Part shown: positions 1 to 10,319 of the stretch, one piece after another | How the letters are laid out: each line of letters begins with the position of its first letter | Numbering within the stretch: position 1 is the first letter of the stretch | From: Symbiodinium natans | Lineage: Eukaryota; Sar; Dinophyceae; Suessiales; Symbiodiniaceae | Length of the DNA: 64,000 nt | NCBI GenBank assembly: GCA_905221605.1 | Contig: CAJNDS010001668.1 | Location: 1,042,276 to 1,106,275, forward strand | Direction: 5' to 3' | Notes under the pieces: model-generated | The model's database searches: none | Told to the model about the DNA's origin: nothing | Seen by the model: the letters and a program-made list of their open reading frames with translations, nothing else | Translations under genes and position numbers: made by a program

Positions 1-257
1 ACAAGATGCCGACTTCATGTAGTGCCCACTTCTGGTCATTAACGAAGAGCCCCAACGCACGCCAGGGTGCAGCGCTGTCACAGAGGTGGAACAACCCTTT
101 TCCGAGAGAGAAGCGCTCCCCCTGCGCCCAGCAAAAGCCTCATCCCTTCGAACACCACGCCCCAGATCGCAGGTTCTAAGTCTGCAGAGGCACCCTGAAG
201 CGCAAACCCTAATCCCCTGCAAGCCTGGATCCGATAACTCTGAAGTCTGGAAGTCCC

Positions 258-313
258 TACACCCTAAACCCTAAACCCTAAACCCTAAACCCTAAACCCT
301 AAACCCTAAACCC
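258..313. repeat. CCCTAAA heptamer block
   Basis: About eight near-perfect CCCTAAA units on the + strand, directly upstream of the exon island at 352. The C-rich strand before an exon is the usual arrangement in this window. Confidence 0.9.
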
Positions 314-351
314 GACAGAGCCCCAAGTCACTCCCAAGCCCAGAAGCTCAG

Positions 352-438
352 GTGACCATGGATGAGGGCCTCGATGGGGAAATTGATGCCCAGGTGGGGG
401 CCCTCAATGGGACCAGCTGCAGCAACTTCATGCTCACA
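352..438 (+). CDS. Exon island, unknown protein
   Basis: 29 open codons beginning VTMDEGLDGEID after an AGCTCAG acceptor-like site and ending before CAG|GTGGGG. Third positions are mostly G/C. CCCTAAA repeats lie upstream and TTTAGGG-like repeats downstream, as expected for an internal exon. Acidic start and Cys-containing end; family not recognised. Confidence 0.5.
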
Positions 439-745
439 GGTGGGGGGAGGGGAGGGCAGGGGTTTCGGGTTTGGGGTTTAGGGCTTGGAGTTTAGGGTTA
501 AGGGCTTGGGGTTTAGGGTTTCGGGGTTTAGGGCCAGTTTAGGGCTTTGCAGATGAGGGTTTCATAACATTTGCGCAGCAACTGCATTCGTGCAGGAGGG
601 TACGGGCGCCAAAGAAGGGCGCCAAAGAAGTCGGCGGGGATTAGAGGGCTGTTCAAAGGGCTTTACGGGGTTTATAGGCTTTTTGCAGGGCTTTTGTGGC
701 GCCTTTATAGGGCTTTTGTTCTGGGGTCTTTAGGGTTGCCCGGCA

Positions 746-850
746 GGCAAGGTCCAGATGGTCCACTACCGGAACTGGGTGGTCGGCAAGGCAAAAGCTC
801 GCGGCGTGAAGGGCTGGGTCGCCAATGGCGGAGATAAAAGCTACGATGGC
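746..850 (+). CDS. Acylphosphatase-like domain exon (partial)
   Basis: The open frame reads GKVQ, then VHYRNW, then GVKGWVAN. This matches the acylphosphatase signature (G-x-VQGV-x-FR ... A-x-x-LG-x-x-GWV-x-N), including the catalytic Arg (in HYRN) and catalytic Asn (in VAN). Acylphosphatases are about 90-100 residues and hydrolyse carboxyl-phosphate bonds in the cytosol. Only the N-terminal half of such a fold is seen; the rest should lie in another exon. Third positions are almost all G/C. The 3' boundary is uncertain (the frame stays open to about 877), and the usual GVxFR is altered to MVHYR. The assignment rests on motif recognition from memory. Confidence 0.5.
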
Positions 851-1342
851 GCCTCGTGCGGCGAACTTTCTTCGGGGTGTTGTTGTGGAGAGTTTTATTT
901 ATGTTTGGGGGGGGTTGTCTGAGAGCTATTGGGGGGGGGCTTTTGGGAAGTGAAGTTTCGAGCTTTGCAGGGTTTAGGGCTTGGGACTGCCAAAGTGTTG
1001 CAAAAAGTCAGCTGATTTGCAAGAAAATGGTTGAGGCTTCATAGGGTGTAGTGCTTTAGGGCGTAGAAGCCCGGGACCATACCCACGACGTCTCAAACTC
1101 GCGATCTGCACCTGATCTCCACATCACACGGCTGCCTCTAGTCGACCCAGAGGCCAAGTTCTTCAAACTCCGAGCATCCCAAAAATCGCTAACACCCAAG
1201 CCCACAAAAGGGCCCAACAGCCCAAAACTCTGGACCGAACCCTAAACGCCCTACAGCCCCCAAACTTCTGCCCCAAACCCCAAACCCTTTACTCTCTATT
1301 GTGGCCCCAAAGCCCTATGGACCCTAAAAAACCCTATAAAAG

Positions 1343-1450
1343 GTCCAACTGCCGAAGCTGAGGATCCCATGCGCCCTGTTCCACGTGTGGGTGCGTCCTT
1401 GGCCACGTGGAGGGCGCCTCCGCGATTTCAATGTAGGAATTGCGCCCTGA
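1343..1450 (+). CDS. Exon island ending in a stop
   Basis: 35 codons from an AAAAG|GTC junction to TGA, beginning VQLPKLRIPCAL and ending RDFNVGIAP. Third positions favour G/C on the + strand over the antisense frame. CCCTAAA-type repeats precede it and G-rich repeats follow. It may be a terminal exon, possibly of the same transcript as the acylphosphatase-like island. Product unknown. Confidence 0.4.
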   Translation, partial: VQLPKLRIPCALFHVWVRPWPRGGRLRDFNVGIAP

Positions 1451-1599
1451 AGGGAGAGGGGGGTTAAGTGGGTTCATAAGACTGAGAGGGTTCATCGTTT
1501 TCTTTCGTTTACAAAGATTCAAGGGGGCAGGGTAAATACGGTTCGTCGGGCTGGGGATATACGGTTCGAAGGGTTGATAGGGTTTATAAGGTTTGGAGG

Positions 1600-1779
1600 A
1601 TGTGGCATGTTGAGGGCTCTTCTTGCAAGGCTGAGACAAGAAGAAGTAGGGAAGTTGGAGACTTGTTAATTGAGCATGTGGACGCAGAAGGGCTACAACA
1701 GGATGAGATTCAACTTCTTGCAGGGTTGGCCAGGTTGCCTTTGCGTCCCGAGTGGGCTAAGCTTACTTTGCAAGTGTAG
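1600..1779 (+). CDS. Small open frame or terminal exon
   Basis: Sixty codons from ATG to TAG. The C-terminal half (IEHVDAEGLQQDEIQLL, then RLPLRPEWAKL) looks like an amphipathic helical segment. The N-terminal part is less convincing, so the true exon may begin near 1660. Family not recognised. Confidence 0.4.
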   Translation: MWHVEGSSCKAETRRSREVGDLLIEHVDAEGLQQDEIQLLAGLARLPLRPEWAKLTLQV

Positions 1780-1904
1780 TTATGACGGCCACTAAGCGTC
1801 TTAAGCTACGAAATCGGGGAATCGTAGTCCCTGCTAAAGCCCAAGAGTCAGAAAAACCTTCGAGCCCCCAATGTGCCCATGCTGTAATCAAAACGACGGT
1901 TGCT

Positions 1905-2250
1905 CATACCCCTGCGGCCCTAAACCAAACCCCAAACCCTACTGTACCCCCTGAACCCGAAGCCTGAAACCCCTCCTGAGGCCCTCCGACCCTCTGCACC
2001 CTCAACCGACCTGAAACCCCCCGAACCAAACCCAAAACCCGAAAGCCGAAACCCTAAACCCGAAACCCTTAACCCTTAACCCTTAAACCCTAAACCCGAA
2101 AGCCGAAACCCTAAAGCCCAAACCCTAAACCCCTTAACCCTTAACCCTTAAACCCTAAACCCGAAAGCCGAAACCCTAAAGCCCAAACCCTAAACCCTTA
2201 ACCCTTAAACCCTAAACCCGAAAGCCGAAACCCTAAAGCCCAAACCCCTG
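1905..2250. repeat. Degenerate CCCTAAA/CCCGAAA block
   Basis: C-rich heptamer array with many variants (CCCTAAA, CCCGAAA, CCCTTAA). A higher-order unit of about 60 nt recurs about three times, marked by AAACCCGAAAGCCGAAACCC. It sits immediately upstream of the exon island at 2254. Confidence 0.8.
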
Positions 2251-2253
2251 AAG

Positions 2254-2337
2254 TGCAACCCCGAGGCTCTTCAGGAGCTGTGTCGGCTTTCTTGCGAGAG
2301 GTCTGCCGCGGCGGCCCACCACACTCCCACGCCGCCC
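2254..2337 (+). CDS. Exon island, unknown protein
   Basis: 28 open codons beginning CNPEALQELCRLSCERS, Cys-rich and helical-looking, ending before CCCAG|GATG. Mostly G/C third positions. C-strand repeats upstream, G-strand downstream. No family recognised. Confidence 0.45.
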
Positions 2338-2689
2338 AGGATGCAAAATGAATTGGTGGTTCAAGGCTTCGGGTTCAGTAAGGGTTCTTCATTTCCGGTC
2401 TTTTGGGGCATTAGGGTTGTGGTGTTCAGGGGCTTGGGCTCTGTGGTGGGAGGTTGTGGGGTTTTAGGGGGGGTAGGGTTTGCTCGGGTTCTAGCAGCTT
2501 TCAGAGAGGTGGGCTTTATCTTCTTCGATGCGTGAGCCGCGGGAGTTTTACCTGCTCAACCCGAAACCCCAAACCCCAAACCCCCAACCCCAAACCCCAA
2601 ACCCCAAACCCCAAACCCCAAACCCTAAACCCTCAACCCTAAACCCTAAACCCTAAACCCCTAAACCCTAAACCCTAAACCCTATCTCC

Positions 2690-2758
2690 AAGGTCGCCTC
2701 TTGCAAAGTCCACGAGGCGCCCTGCTTCCATTGCGGCTCCTTCTACAAGGAGTCTGGG
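2690..2758 (+). CDS. Exon island with CxxC motif
   Basis: 23 open codons reading KVASCKVHEAPCFHCGS and on. The C-x2-C plus a nearby Cys and His could bind zinc, but the segment is too short to assign a finger class. Near-perfect CCCTAAA upstream and TTTAGGG downstream. Confidence 0.5.
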
Positions 2759-2792
2759 TTAGTACTATGTTTCAATACTTTTTTGGGGTTTT

Positions 2793-2904
2793 AGAGTTTA
2801 GGGTTTAGGGTTTAGGGTTTGTTTAGGGTTTAGGGTTTAGGGTTTAGGGTTTAGGGTTTAGGGTTTAGGGTTTAGGGTTTAGGGTTTAGGGTTTAGGGTT
2901 TAGC
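2793..2904. repeat. TTTAGGG block
   Basis: About 15 TTTAGGG units in G-strand orientation, nearly perfect, directly downstream of the exon island at 2690-2758. Confidence 0.9.
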
Positions 2905-3348
2905 CCCCCGTTTGTTCCCTGTGGGTCCACTTCCTACTTTAGCTTTTCGAGTACTATACTTGAATACTTTTTTGGGGTTTTGGGGGTCCTACTATAGCTA
3001 CTTCTACCTAGAAAGTATATACGTTTTTTCAGGGTCTACTCCAAAGTAGGGGGAGTCTGGCTCTCTCAACCCCAAACTCGCAAGGAGGTTCAAGGTTCAG
3101 GGTTTAGGGTTTAGGGTTTTAGGGTTTGGGGTTTGGGGTTTAGGGCAAGGACACTCAGTAGCAGCCGTTAGTCCTGTTGGGGGGTTAGGCCGCGCATAAA
3201 TCCCGTTTGGCCCGGACATGAAGGGTATTCCGAAAAGACGTTGGGCAACATCCGAAACCCCCTAAAATGGAACCCCAAACCTTAAAACCTTTGCTTAACT
3301 CCCAAGAAGCCTGCAACCCGAAGACCGGGCCATGTGCTCCGAAGGAGT

Positions 3349-3504
3349 ACCCTAAACCCTAAACCCTAAACCCTAAACCCTAAACCCTAAACCCTAAACC
3401 CTAAACCCTAAACCCTAAACCCTAAACCCCTAAACCCTAAACCCTAAACCCCTAAACCCCTAAACCCCTAAACCTCTGAACCCTAAACCCTAAACCCTAA
3501 ACCC
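3349..3504. repeat. CCCTAAA block
   Basis: About 22 CCCTAAA units with occasional CCCCTAAA variants, directly upstream of the island at 3505. Confidence 0.9.
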
Positions 3505-3567
3505 AATTTGGAGGAGTACCGCTTCTGCCGGACCTGGACGGTGGAGCATTGCAAGAGCCGATGCTGA
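3505..3567 (+). CDS. Short exon island ending in a stop
   Basis: 20 codons to TGA, reading NLEEYRFCRTWTVEHCK and ending SRC. Third positions nearly all G/C. Three Cys and one His hint at metal binding. C-strand repeats upstream, G-strand downstream. Product unknown. Confidence 0.45.
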   Translation, partial: NLEEYRFCRTWTVEHCKSRC

Positions 3568-3896
3568 CGGATGCGCAGTTTACAGAGGATCAGGGTTCAG
3601 GGTTAAGGATCTATTCAGGTTCCCGGGATAATAAGGGTTGAGGGTTTTAGGCTTCGGAGTTCATAAGGGTTTAGGGCTTAAGGGTTTTACGTGTCAGGGT
3701 TTCCGGTCTTAGGAGGGCTTAGGAAAGGGGGGATGTGGTCCTGAAGTCCTACTAGCGTTTGGGTTTCGTGTCCAGTGCGTTCATTGATCCAGTCCGGCGA
3801 TGCCCGGAGATCAGCGAGAGAAAAAGAGGTCTGCGTGCGTGCGGTTCTTGGGGGTCCGTGCTTTATGTTCAGTCCGGGGTTCGGGGTCTTATCTTA

Positions 3897-3950
3897 GTAC
3901 ACTTTACACTTTTTGGGATACTATAACCCCCTATAGAACGGAAAGTGTAC
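3897..3950. repeat. Small inverted repeat
   Basis: GTACACTTT at 3898 recurs in reverse complement as AAAGTGTAC near 3941, around an AT-rich loop. It resembles a short hairpin or a decayed miniature inverted-repeat element. Confidence 0.4.
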
Positions 3951-4795
3951 ACTTTTGGGGGGCTTATGAACTCAGCAACTAAGTTATGCACAAAGGAGAA
4001 CAGTAGCAGGGTAACACTCGAAGTCCTTGGGGCGACCCAAGCAAACTGACCCCTCCTCTTCGGTGCCGAAATAGGAATTCTATTGCATCAGTCTAGGGGC
4101 CCATGATAGACCTAACCCTAAACCCTCAAAACCCTAAAACGCAAATTTTCAAGGCTGTGTCTTCATGATAGACGCAGATGTTCAAGGATGTGTCTTCGTT
4201 GGAGAGGTGAATTCTGGGGCCCGGATGTGTCGCGTTCCTTTACGGTAATCCTCGGCCGGAAAACGCCCCCAAGACACGTCTTGAACCCCTTGATATACTC
4301 GTAATGTGGCCCTTATATTCGCTTAGAAATCCTTAACGGCCCCTCAAAACCCAAGGGTACAACCTTAAATAGATTGCAGCAAGGTCCGTGGTGGAGCCAG
4401 ATGAATTGGGCGCACTTCATGTGTGGGCCGGGGACCCGGTTTGGGGTTCACAGGGTTTAGGGTTTTAGGGTTCAGGGTTTAGGGCTTAGGGTTTGGGATT
4501 TATATTTTTTGGGGTTTCAGGTTTTTTTCTCGGGCTTAGGGTTTGGAACCTCGCAGCTCGATCCGTGGGGGGACCTCATGAGCTTCTAGGTTGAGAGGTT
4601 GACATGAAAAACAACTCACCCCCTGCAACCCTCAAACCCTACGGCCCCTCCTAACGCCCTGCAACGCCTAATGCCTGAATCCAAAGCGCTCTTAAACCTT
4701 ACCCTACACCCCTTCATCCCTTCAACCCCTCAACCCTTACACCCTTGAACCCTTAAACCCTAAAACCCTTAAGCCCCAAACCCTTCTATTCCCCT

Positions 4796-4855
4796 GAGGC
4801 CCGGGACCCAGAGGGCAGCTGGAGGCGATCCTTCTCCCAGACCTACAGCATCAAG
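4796..4855 (+). CDS. Exon island with GT donor
   Basis: Twenty open codons reading EARDPEGSWRRSFSQTYSIK, ending ATCAAG|GTGCGC, a canonical donor. C-strand repeats precede it. Product unknown. Confidence 0.5.
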
Positions 4856-5401
4856 GTGCGCCCTTTTCTTCCCTGAGGGTCCACTTGTAATATTATGGTA
4901 TATGGGTACCCAAAATCCATACTAGATTCGGGTTTTTGGGTGCCTTATGCATCAAGGCGCCCCCATTTGCCTACTTGGATCTATAGGTGGGTCCAGGATT
5001 TCGGGGCTTGGGGTTTAGGATTATCGGTTTAAGAGGTTCTGGGTTTAGGGTTCAGAGTTTTGGGGTGTTGAGGGTTCGGGGTCGGAGGTAAACCGTAAAT
5101 CCGAAACGCAAGGGTTGGGGGGTTCAAGGAATTGAGGGAATTGAGGGTTGGCACGTTCAGGGTTGAGAGTCGAGAGTCGAGACTTCAATTTGGGTGGGAG
5201 CCTAAACCCTAAGCCCCAAGCCCTAACCCCAAACAAACACCTGAACTCCTCATCCTCAACGATTTGGGATGCGGATGCATGCCACAGGTGCGATCGCTCT
5301 GTTGGGAGCCCACCACGAGGCACTGCCACATGTCGGGCTTGAGGGGTGAGGAAGTTACGGTGAAGGGTTTTAGGGGTTCGCAGTTCAGGTGCGTGGGGAT
5401 T

Positions 5402-5637
5402 TTGGGGGGGGGGGGGGGGCGGGGGGGGGGGCGGGGGAGGGGGGGGGGGGGGGCGGGGGGGGGGGGGGCGGGGGGGGGTCGGGGGCGGGGGGGGGGGGGG
5501 GGTGGGGGGGCGGGGGGCGGGGGGGGGGGGGCGGGGGGGGGGCGGGGGGGGGGGGGGGGCGTAGGGGGCGGGGGGGGGGGCGGGGGGGGGGGGGCGGCGG
5601 GGGGGGGGCGGGGGGGGGGGGGCGGGGGGGGCGGGGG
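5402..5637. repeat. G-rich low-complexity block, (G)nC
   Basis: About 235 nt of almost uninterrupted G broken only by single C, T or A. It generates spurious poly-Gly and poly-Pro open frames on the two strands. It lies in the G-strand zone. Exact length is suspect, since sequencing and assembly are unreliable here. Confidence 0.9.
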
Positions 5638-5911
5638 TCAATGTTCTTAGCTTGAGGGCCGCCTTTTCTGTTCATGTGCCGCGTGGCATTCATTCTTGCG
5701 CACTCGACAACTTAAGTAACCTCAATGGAAGTCCACAAAATGTGTTAAAGGCTTCTTGCTTTGTAGCTTTGAGCAGCTTAGGCACCGTCAGAAGTCTCTC
5801 ATCAAAGAGTAGCATTGCGCGGCTGATCCCACAGGAATGCCTCTCACACGTGGACGTTAAGTACTGTGGGGTTATGTACTTTGGCATCCCTTAAAAGAAG
5901 GGGCGGTATCA

Positions 5912-6070
5912 ATGCAAAAAAAACCCTTCTTCGCCCACAACGGGTCAGCGCTTGTCAACTTTCCCGAGCAGCCCCGAAAGCACGACAAGTCAGCTGCACG
6001 GCTCTGCAGGCAAATTTTCGTCGGGCTGGAGGATGGCAAGATCGAGGCCCTACACATTACTTCAAACTAG
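5912..6070 (+). CDS. Terminal exon or small ORF, unknown
   Basis: ATG to TAG, 52 residues, beginning MQKKPFFAHNGSALVNF and ending GKIEALHITSN. It reads like the tail of a folded domain (RQIFVGLEDGKIEAL). Other frames are open here too; this one has the most protein-like composition. No family recognised. Confidence 0.45.
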   Translation: MQKKPFFAHNGSALVNFPEQPRKHDKSAARLCRQIFVGLEDGKIEALHITSN

Positions 6071-6290
6071 AAGGTTAGATTCTCCATACATCTGTTCTGA
6101 AACGTTTAAAACAGATGCCTACTTACATTGTGCGTCGGATTTGCCTCCAAGCCATGAACTCAAGACATTCCCCCAAGCCTTGCGTGTTTGTTGTGACGAG
6201 TGTTCGACTGGCATGGCTGAATGCGCAGCAAGCGTCTTTGCGCAGGGTTTTGGGGCCGTGGAGGCGAGGGGGGGGGGGGGGGGGGGGGGG

Positions 6291-7121
6291 CAGGTTGTCA
6301 AGCCAAAGACTGAACCCGAAAAACTTTTGGGCAGAAGAACCTCACATGTCCGGAGGTCTTCGCCCTGAAGCCTGGCGAGTCGAAACCCGAGGCCGATTTG
6401 TTTTTAGGGTTTCAGGTTTAGACGTTCAGGGTTTAGGTCAAAAGTTGTACGTATTCAGTAAGGATTAGGGTCGCTCCCCTCTTCTGAAGCCTCTTGCAAA
6501 TACCTTCTTATCGCGCCTCGAGCTCTGAGTATTCGGAGAATCATCTTGCTTGGCCTTGCCAGTATTGTGGTTCTTCTTATCTGCGCTTGGTTGGTGATAT
6601 ATGCCTAGGGCCTCGATAGTCGTCTACCGTTTGAGGGTAGTGCTGCATTAGCCACCACTTTTCAAGGGCGGGCGCAGATGCCCGAGATTGAGGTGTGAAG
6701 GAACCCAGAGACCCCTCAATTAGGGAATGCTGGTAGAAAGTCCTTAAACTGGCGTTGTCGGAAAATTTCTGAGTTTCAGGGAAAGAATGGGTAGGTAAGG
6801 AATGGTCCTTGACATAGAATAGGCGTCCGAATGCGGTTTTCCGCGAACTTTTCTTGCCATAAGCAGTACTAGATTCTTTGGGAGGTTCCGTCTAAACCCA
6901 CACTTGTCGCCTCCTCGGGCTATCTAAACCCGAAACTCTACATCACCAAAGCAACGCAGCCTGTACCTAAGACTCTCCCAAAAGTCTCAGCCGTAAAGAC
7001 GTAGAACTGCATCAGTGAGGTGAAAGATCGCATTCTCCCTCTTCTAGGGTGTCGTTCAGCTCACTTTAGGTGTCAAGGGTTGCAGACTAGTAGGTCCCCT
7101 GCAACGGTCACCTCAACTGTT
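6291..7121. other. No supported gene
   Basis: Mixed sequence with little heptamer content and no open frame that stands out from its antisense. A G-run of about 23 nt sits just before it (6268-6290). Confidence 0.5.
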
Positions 7122-7219
7122 GCCCTAAACCCTAAACCCTAAACCCTAAACCCTAAACCCTAAACCCTAAACCCCAAACCCTAAACCCCTAAACCCCTAA
7201 ACCCCTAAACCCCTAAACC
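7122..7219. repeat. CCCTAAA block
   Basis: About 14 CCCTAAA units, the last few CCCCTAAA, ending three bases before the coding island at 7222. Confidence 0.9.
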
Positions 7220-7221
7220 GC

Positions 7222-7290
7222 TTTGGTGAGGCCGTGGGTTCGGTGGAGCTCCATCACAAGAGCCCAGTCACGCACCTCAGCGCGTCACCA
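7222..7290 (+). CDS. Probable WD40-blade exon
   Basis: Open frame reading FGEAVGSVELHHKSPV then THLSAS. The H...PVTHLSAS pattern resembles the conserved WD40 outer-strand start (GH...V..l..s). C-strand repeats upstream and G-strand downstream. It would be the first of several WD40-like islands extending to about 14 kb. Confidence 0.4.
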
Positions 7291-7737
7291 AGGCCAGCTT
7301 TTCTGTGGGCACTGTCAGTTGATGCCTTTTAGGGCCTGGTGTATTTGGTTCCGGGAGGGTAGGGTTTAGGAAAGAACTTGAAGAACAACCTCCAGGTTGA
7401 TGGTCCCTCCAGGGTTTTCATGAGCCAAACCCGATCCTACTTTGTTGGTCATGGGTAGCAATAACCTGGAGTTGTACTTAACTTAAGAAGTCAAAAAAGG
7501 TTTAGGGTTGAGGAACTATGCCGCTTTACAAGTCCTACACCCGCGTGGCCCTACGATTGGGCTTCAGCACACAATTTGAGCACGCCCCAGGATCCAAAAT
7601 GTCTCAAAAAACTGCAACACCAAAACTCCCCAAAACCGTGCACGACCCAAAACCTCCAAAGCCACCATAAATCCTGAACCCTAAGCCCTAGACCCACCTA
7701 AACACTACACCCGGACATTTGAAGCCCTGCACTCGCG

Positions 7738-7818
7738 AAGAGGCGACTTCTGTCCGTCGGCTTCGACACCGCCATGCGCGTCATCGATGTGTCACGGGCC
7801 CCGGACCTGCCACTCTAA
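7738..7818 (+). CDS. Probable WD40-blade exon
   Basis: Reads KRRLLSVGFDTAMRVIDVSR with strong G/C third positions, then a stop at 7816. SVGFDTAMRVIDV fits the WD40 strand pattern (s.G.D..irvWdv, with Ile replacing Trp). The stop may lie past a donor I cannot place. Confidence 0.45.
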   Translation, partial: KRRLLSVGFDTAMRVIDVSRAPDLPL

Positions 7819-7944
7819 GGTCAAGCGTATGGGTTTAGGGTTCAGGGCTTAGGGCTTAGGGTTTAAGGTTTCGATCTGAAACGCGGCAGTCCTTAAGGTG
7901 TATGATGATGCTTGCGAGTTGGTCTTGAACCATTCTGAACGGAG

Positions 7945-8233
7945 TTGACAGTTGACATCTCTTCTGAGAACTCTGCAGACGGGGGGAAGAGAGCGAAGGC
8001 GCCGACACGGAGCGAGGCACACCAAGGTCTCGCAACCACAGACGACGACAAGCGCGGCCAGGACGGTGACAAGCCCGACAAGGGCGGCGGTGGTTTCGGA
8101 ACAGGCCCGCCGCCACCGACGCGCCGAGCCAGAGAAGCACTTGCGTGGGCCCGTGGACTTTATCAGAGGGATAGTCCAAGAGCCTTTACAGGCATACATG
8201 CGGCGCAGACTCCCCCATAGTTCTACGCTCTAA
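7945..8233 (+). CDS. Coding-like island, frame ambiguous
   Basis: Two + frames stay open. One is acidic and Gly-rich (DDDKRGQDGDKPDKGGGG); the other is basic and ends RGPVDFIRGIVQEPLQAYM. The end of the second looks more like folded protein. No ATG begins either frame. G-strand repeats follow. Product unknown. Confidence 0.3.
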
Positions 8234-8571
8234 ATACCCAGACTAGGCAAAATGCAGACCCAAATCTGCCTGAGCGACGGAGCGTTTACGGTTTATAGGG
8301 TTTTTATGAGCCCAGTCCTAATGCAACCTAGCATTAAGGGTCACAATAGCCTTGGTGTCGGGGGGTTCAAAGGCTTGAGGGAGGGGAAGCAGGATTTCGT
8401 GCTTCGGGCGATTTTTGCCTGCAAGGGGCTTCGAGGCTAACGGGGCAACAGGGGAGATTCCGAGTTCGGGGCCTAGCCTTTTTGGGTGCAAAGGCTGTGA
8501 TTAGGGGGTTTAGGGCTCCAGGTATCTCGAAGCTCTTAGCTCAGAGGTTGGATTTGAAGCTCGGCAGTCCT

Positions 8572-8797
8572 CCTAAACCCTAAACCCTAAACCCTAAACC
8601 CTAAACCCTAAACCCTAAACCCTAAACCCTAAACCCTAAACCCTAAACCCTAAACCCTAAACCCTAAACCCTAAACCCTAAACCCTAAACCCTAAACCCT
8701 AAACCCTAAACCCTAAACCCTAAACCCTAAACCCTAAACCCTAAACCCTAAACCCTAAACCCTAAACCCTAAACCCTAAACCCTAAACCCTAAACCT
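8572..8797. repeat. Long perfect CCCTAAA array
   Basis: About 32 consecutive CCCTAAA units with essentially no variants, one of the two longest pure arrays here. It is interstitial: unique sequence continues on both sides. Confidence 0.95.
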
Positions 8798-9102
8798 TTC
8801 CGGAAGGAAAAGACACACCAGCCGCAGGGTGTGCGTCGGGGCTCAAAGCCCTCTCCTTCAGGGGGGGAGCCCCTACACCCGGGCCCTAAGCACTAAACTC
8901 TAAACCCTACTGCAAGCCCTACAGCCTTCTAAACCCCTAGATGCCCTAAACCCTGAACCCTACTGCACGCCCTGTATCCTTGCAAGCCCTCCTAAGCCCT
9001 CAACCCTTGAGCCCTACACCCTAACCCCTACTGTAAGCACTAGCTAACTCCTAGAAGCCCTAAACCCTTAAGCCCTAACCCTAACCCCTACTGTAGCCAC
9101 CA

Positions 9103-9186
9103 GCGCGTCTGAGGCGCACCAGGGACCTCCGATGTGGCGGCCGGCTGCAGAAGCGCCTCCGAGGCGCTTTCCAGGGAGAAACGTAG
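9103..9186 (+). CDS. Short exon island ending in a stop
   Basis: 27 basic codons (RRTRDLRCGGRLQKRLRG) ending TAG, with higher third-position GC than the alternative frame. C-strand repeats upstream and G-strand downstream. Function unknown. Confidence 0.35.
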   Translation, partial: ARLRRTRDLRCGGRLQKRLRGAFQGET

Positions 9187-9444
9187 AGATTTGTCACAAC
9201 TGTGTTGGGGGTTTTTAGGGGTTTGGGGATTTAGGGGTCTTTGAGACTGGGGGTTTGGGGTCTTGGGGTCTTGGGGTAATGTAGCTATAGCTAGGAACAG
9301 GGTTTGCGGGTGGGTGTAGGGCTTAGGGATGTGCTTGGAGGTTGGGGGTGTTTATAGGGCTAGGGTCCATGGCTTTTGGGCATAGGGGTTCCGAGTAGCT
9401 GCAAAACCCTAAACCCTAAACCTTAAACCCGCTGTAGATATAGC

Positions 9445-9510
9445 TGGATAGCCTTGAATGGGACGCCTATCACCAAAGTTGCAACTTCCCATGAACTGTC
9501 GCGGTCCGGT
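9445..9510 (+). CDS. Exon island, possibly WD40
   Basis: 22 open codons reading WIALNGTPITKVATSHELS. The PITKVATS pattern could be a WD40 strand. Third-position GC is only moderate. CCCTAAA-like repeats precede it and TTTAGGG-like repeats follow. Confidence 0.3.
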
Positions 9511-9770
9511 TTAGGGATTAGTTGATTGCTCTACGGGTTTGGGGCTTTGCTTTTGGGGTTTTAGGGGTAACGAGATGAGGGTGACATCAACTAGGCTGCA
9601 GAGACCCGAAACCCTAGGGTTTTAGAATTAAGTTTTGCAGTCCCAGGTTCTGGGTATTGGATATATCGGGTGGGTCTAGGGTTTGGGATTTAGTGCTTGA
9701 CGCTTCAGGCCCAGGGTTTGAGAAAATCCCTGATGTCTTGCGTTTCTGCACAAAGAGAACAAAGAGAGGT

Positions 9771-9824
9771 GACATGGATTATCTCACCAGCTGCTTCCTT
9801 GATGAGGATAACGCCACGGTCTGA
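9771..9824 (+). CDS. Possible short exon
   Basis: DMDYLTSCFLDEDNATV followed by TGA. Short, with G-strand repeats on both sides; listed only because the composition is protein-like. Confidence 0.2.
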   Translation, partial: DMDYLTSCFLDEDNATV

Positions 9825-10253
9825 GATATAGCCGTTGGGGTGGGGCGTTTAGCGTTTAGGTAGCTGTTTGAGAATGTGGCTGGGGAGAAGTCGGAAGGAT
9901 GTACCAGAACCTTTCAGGCCAAGGTCAGGATACCAGGGTCCCTCAATGCAAAAGGAAGGCCTTGCAAACCTTTTGGGGTCGAGCATCATGTTTGGTGTCC
10001 GAAACGCCAGGCGCTAACACCCGTCCTAATTCCAACACCTTAAAACCCGAAAACCTAACTCTGCCGCGATACGTAGAGGCAGAGCTAATGCCAGAGTTTA
10101 GGGGGTTGTGAGTGTGTAGGTTTGCACCGAGAGGCTCATGGGCAGTTACAGGTCGGGATGTGAGTGCCCCGAGCAGAACCGTAGTTTGCGACAGCGTGAT
10201 CCGGTAGCGTAAGCCCAAAGCCCAAAACGCTAAACCCCTTTAAAACCTTTCAG

Positions 10254-10319
10254 GATCGTGCCTTCATCTGTACTTCGGGAGGCGACCCGCCCTCAGTGCA
10301 GCGTGCCTTGCTTGGGGGG
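10254..10319 (+). CDS. Possible WD40-blade exon
   Basis: Begins after a CTTTCAG acceptor-like site. One frame reads RAFICTSGGDPPSVQRA, where the TSGGD turn is WD40-like. All three frames are open, so the frame is uncertain. Confidence 0.25.

Noticed and set aside
5264-5655. Long poly-Gly and poly-Pro open frames on both strands
   Set aside because: They arise from the homopolymeric G block and have no coding composition; no start or splice context supports them.
8572-8797. Chromosome end
   Set aside because: Unique and coding-like sequence continues on both sides of every heptamer array, so these are interstitial.
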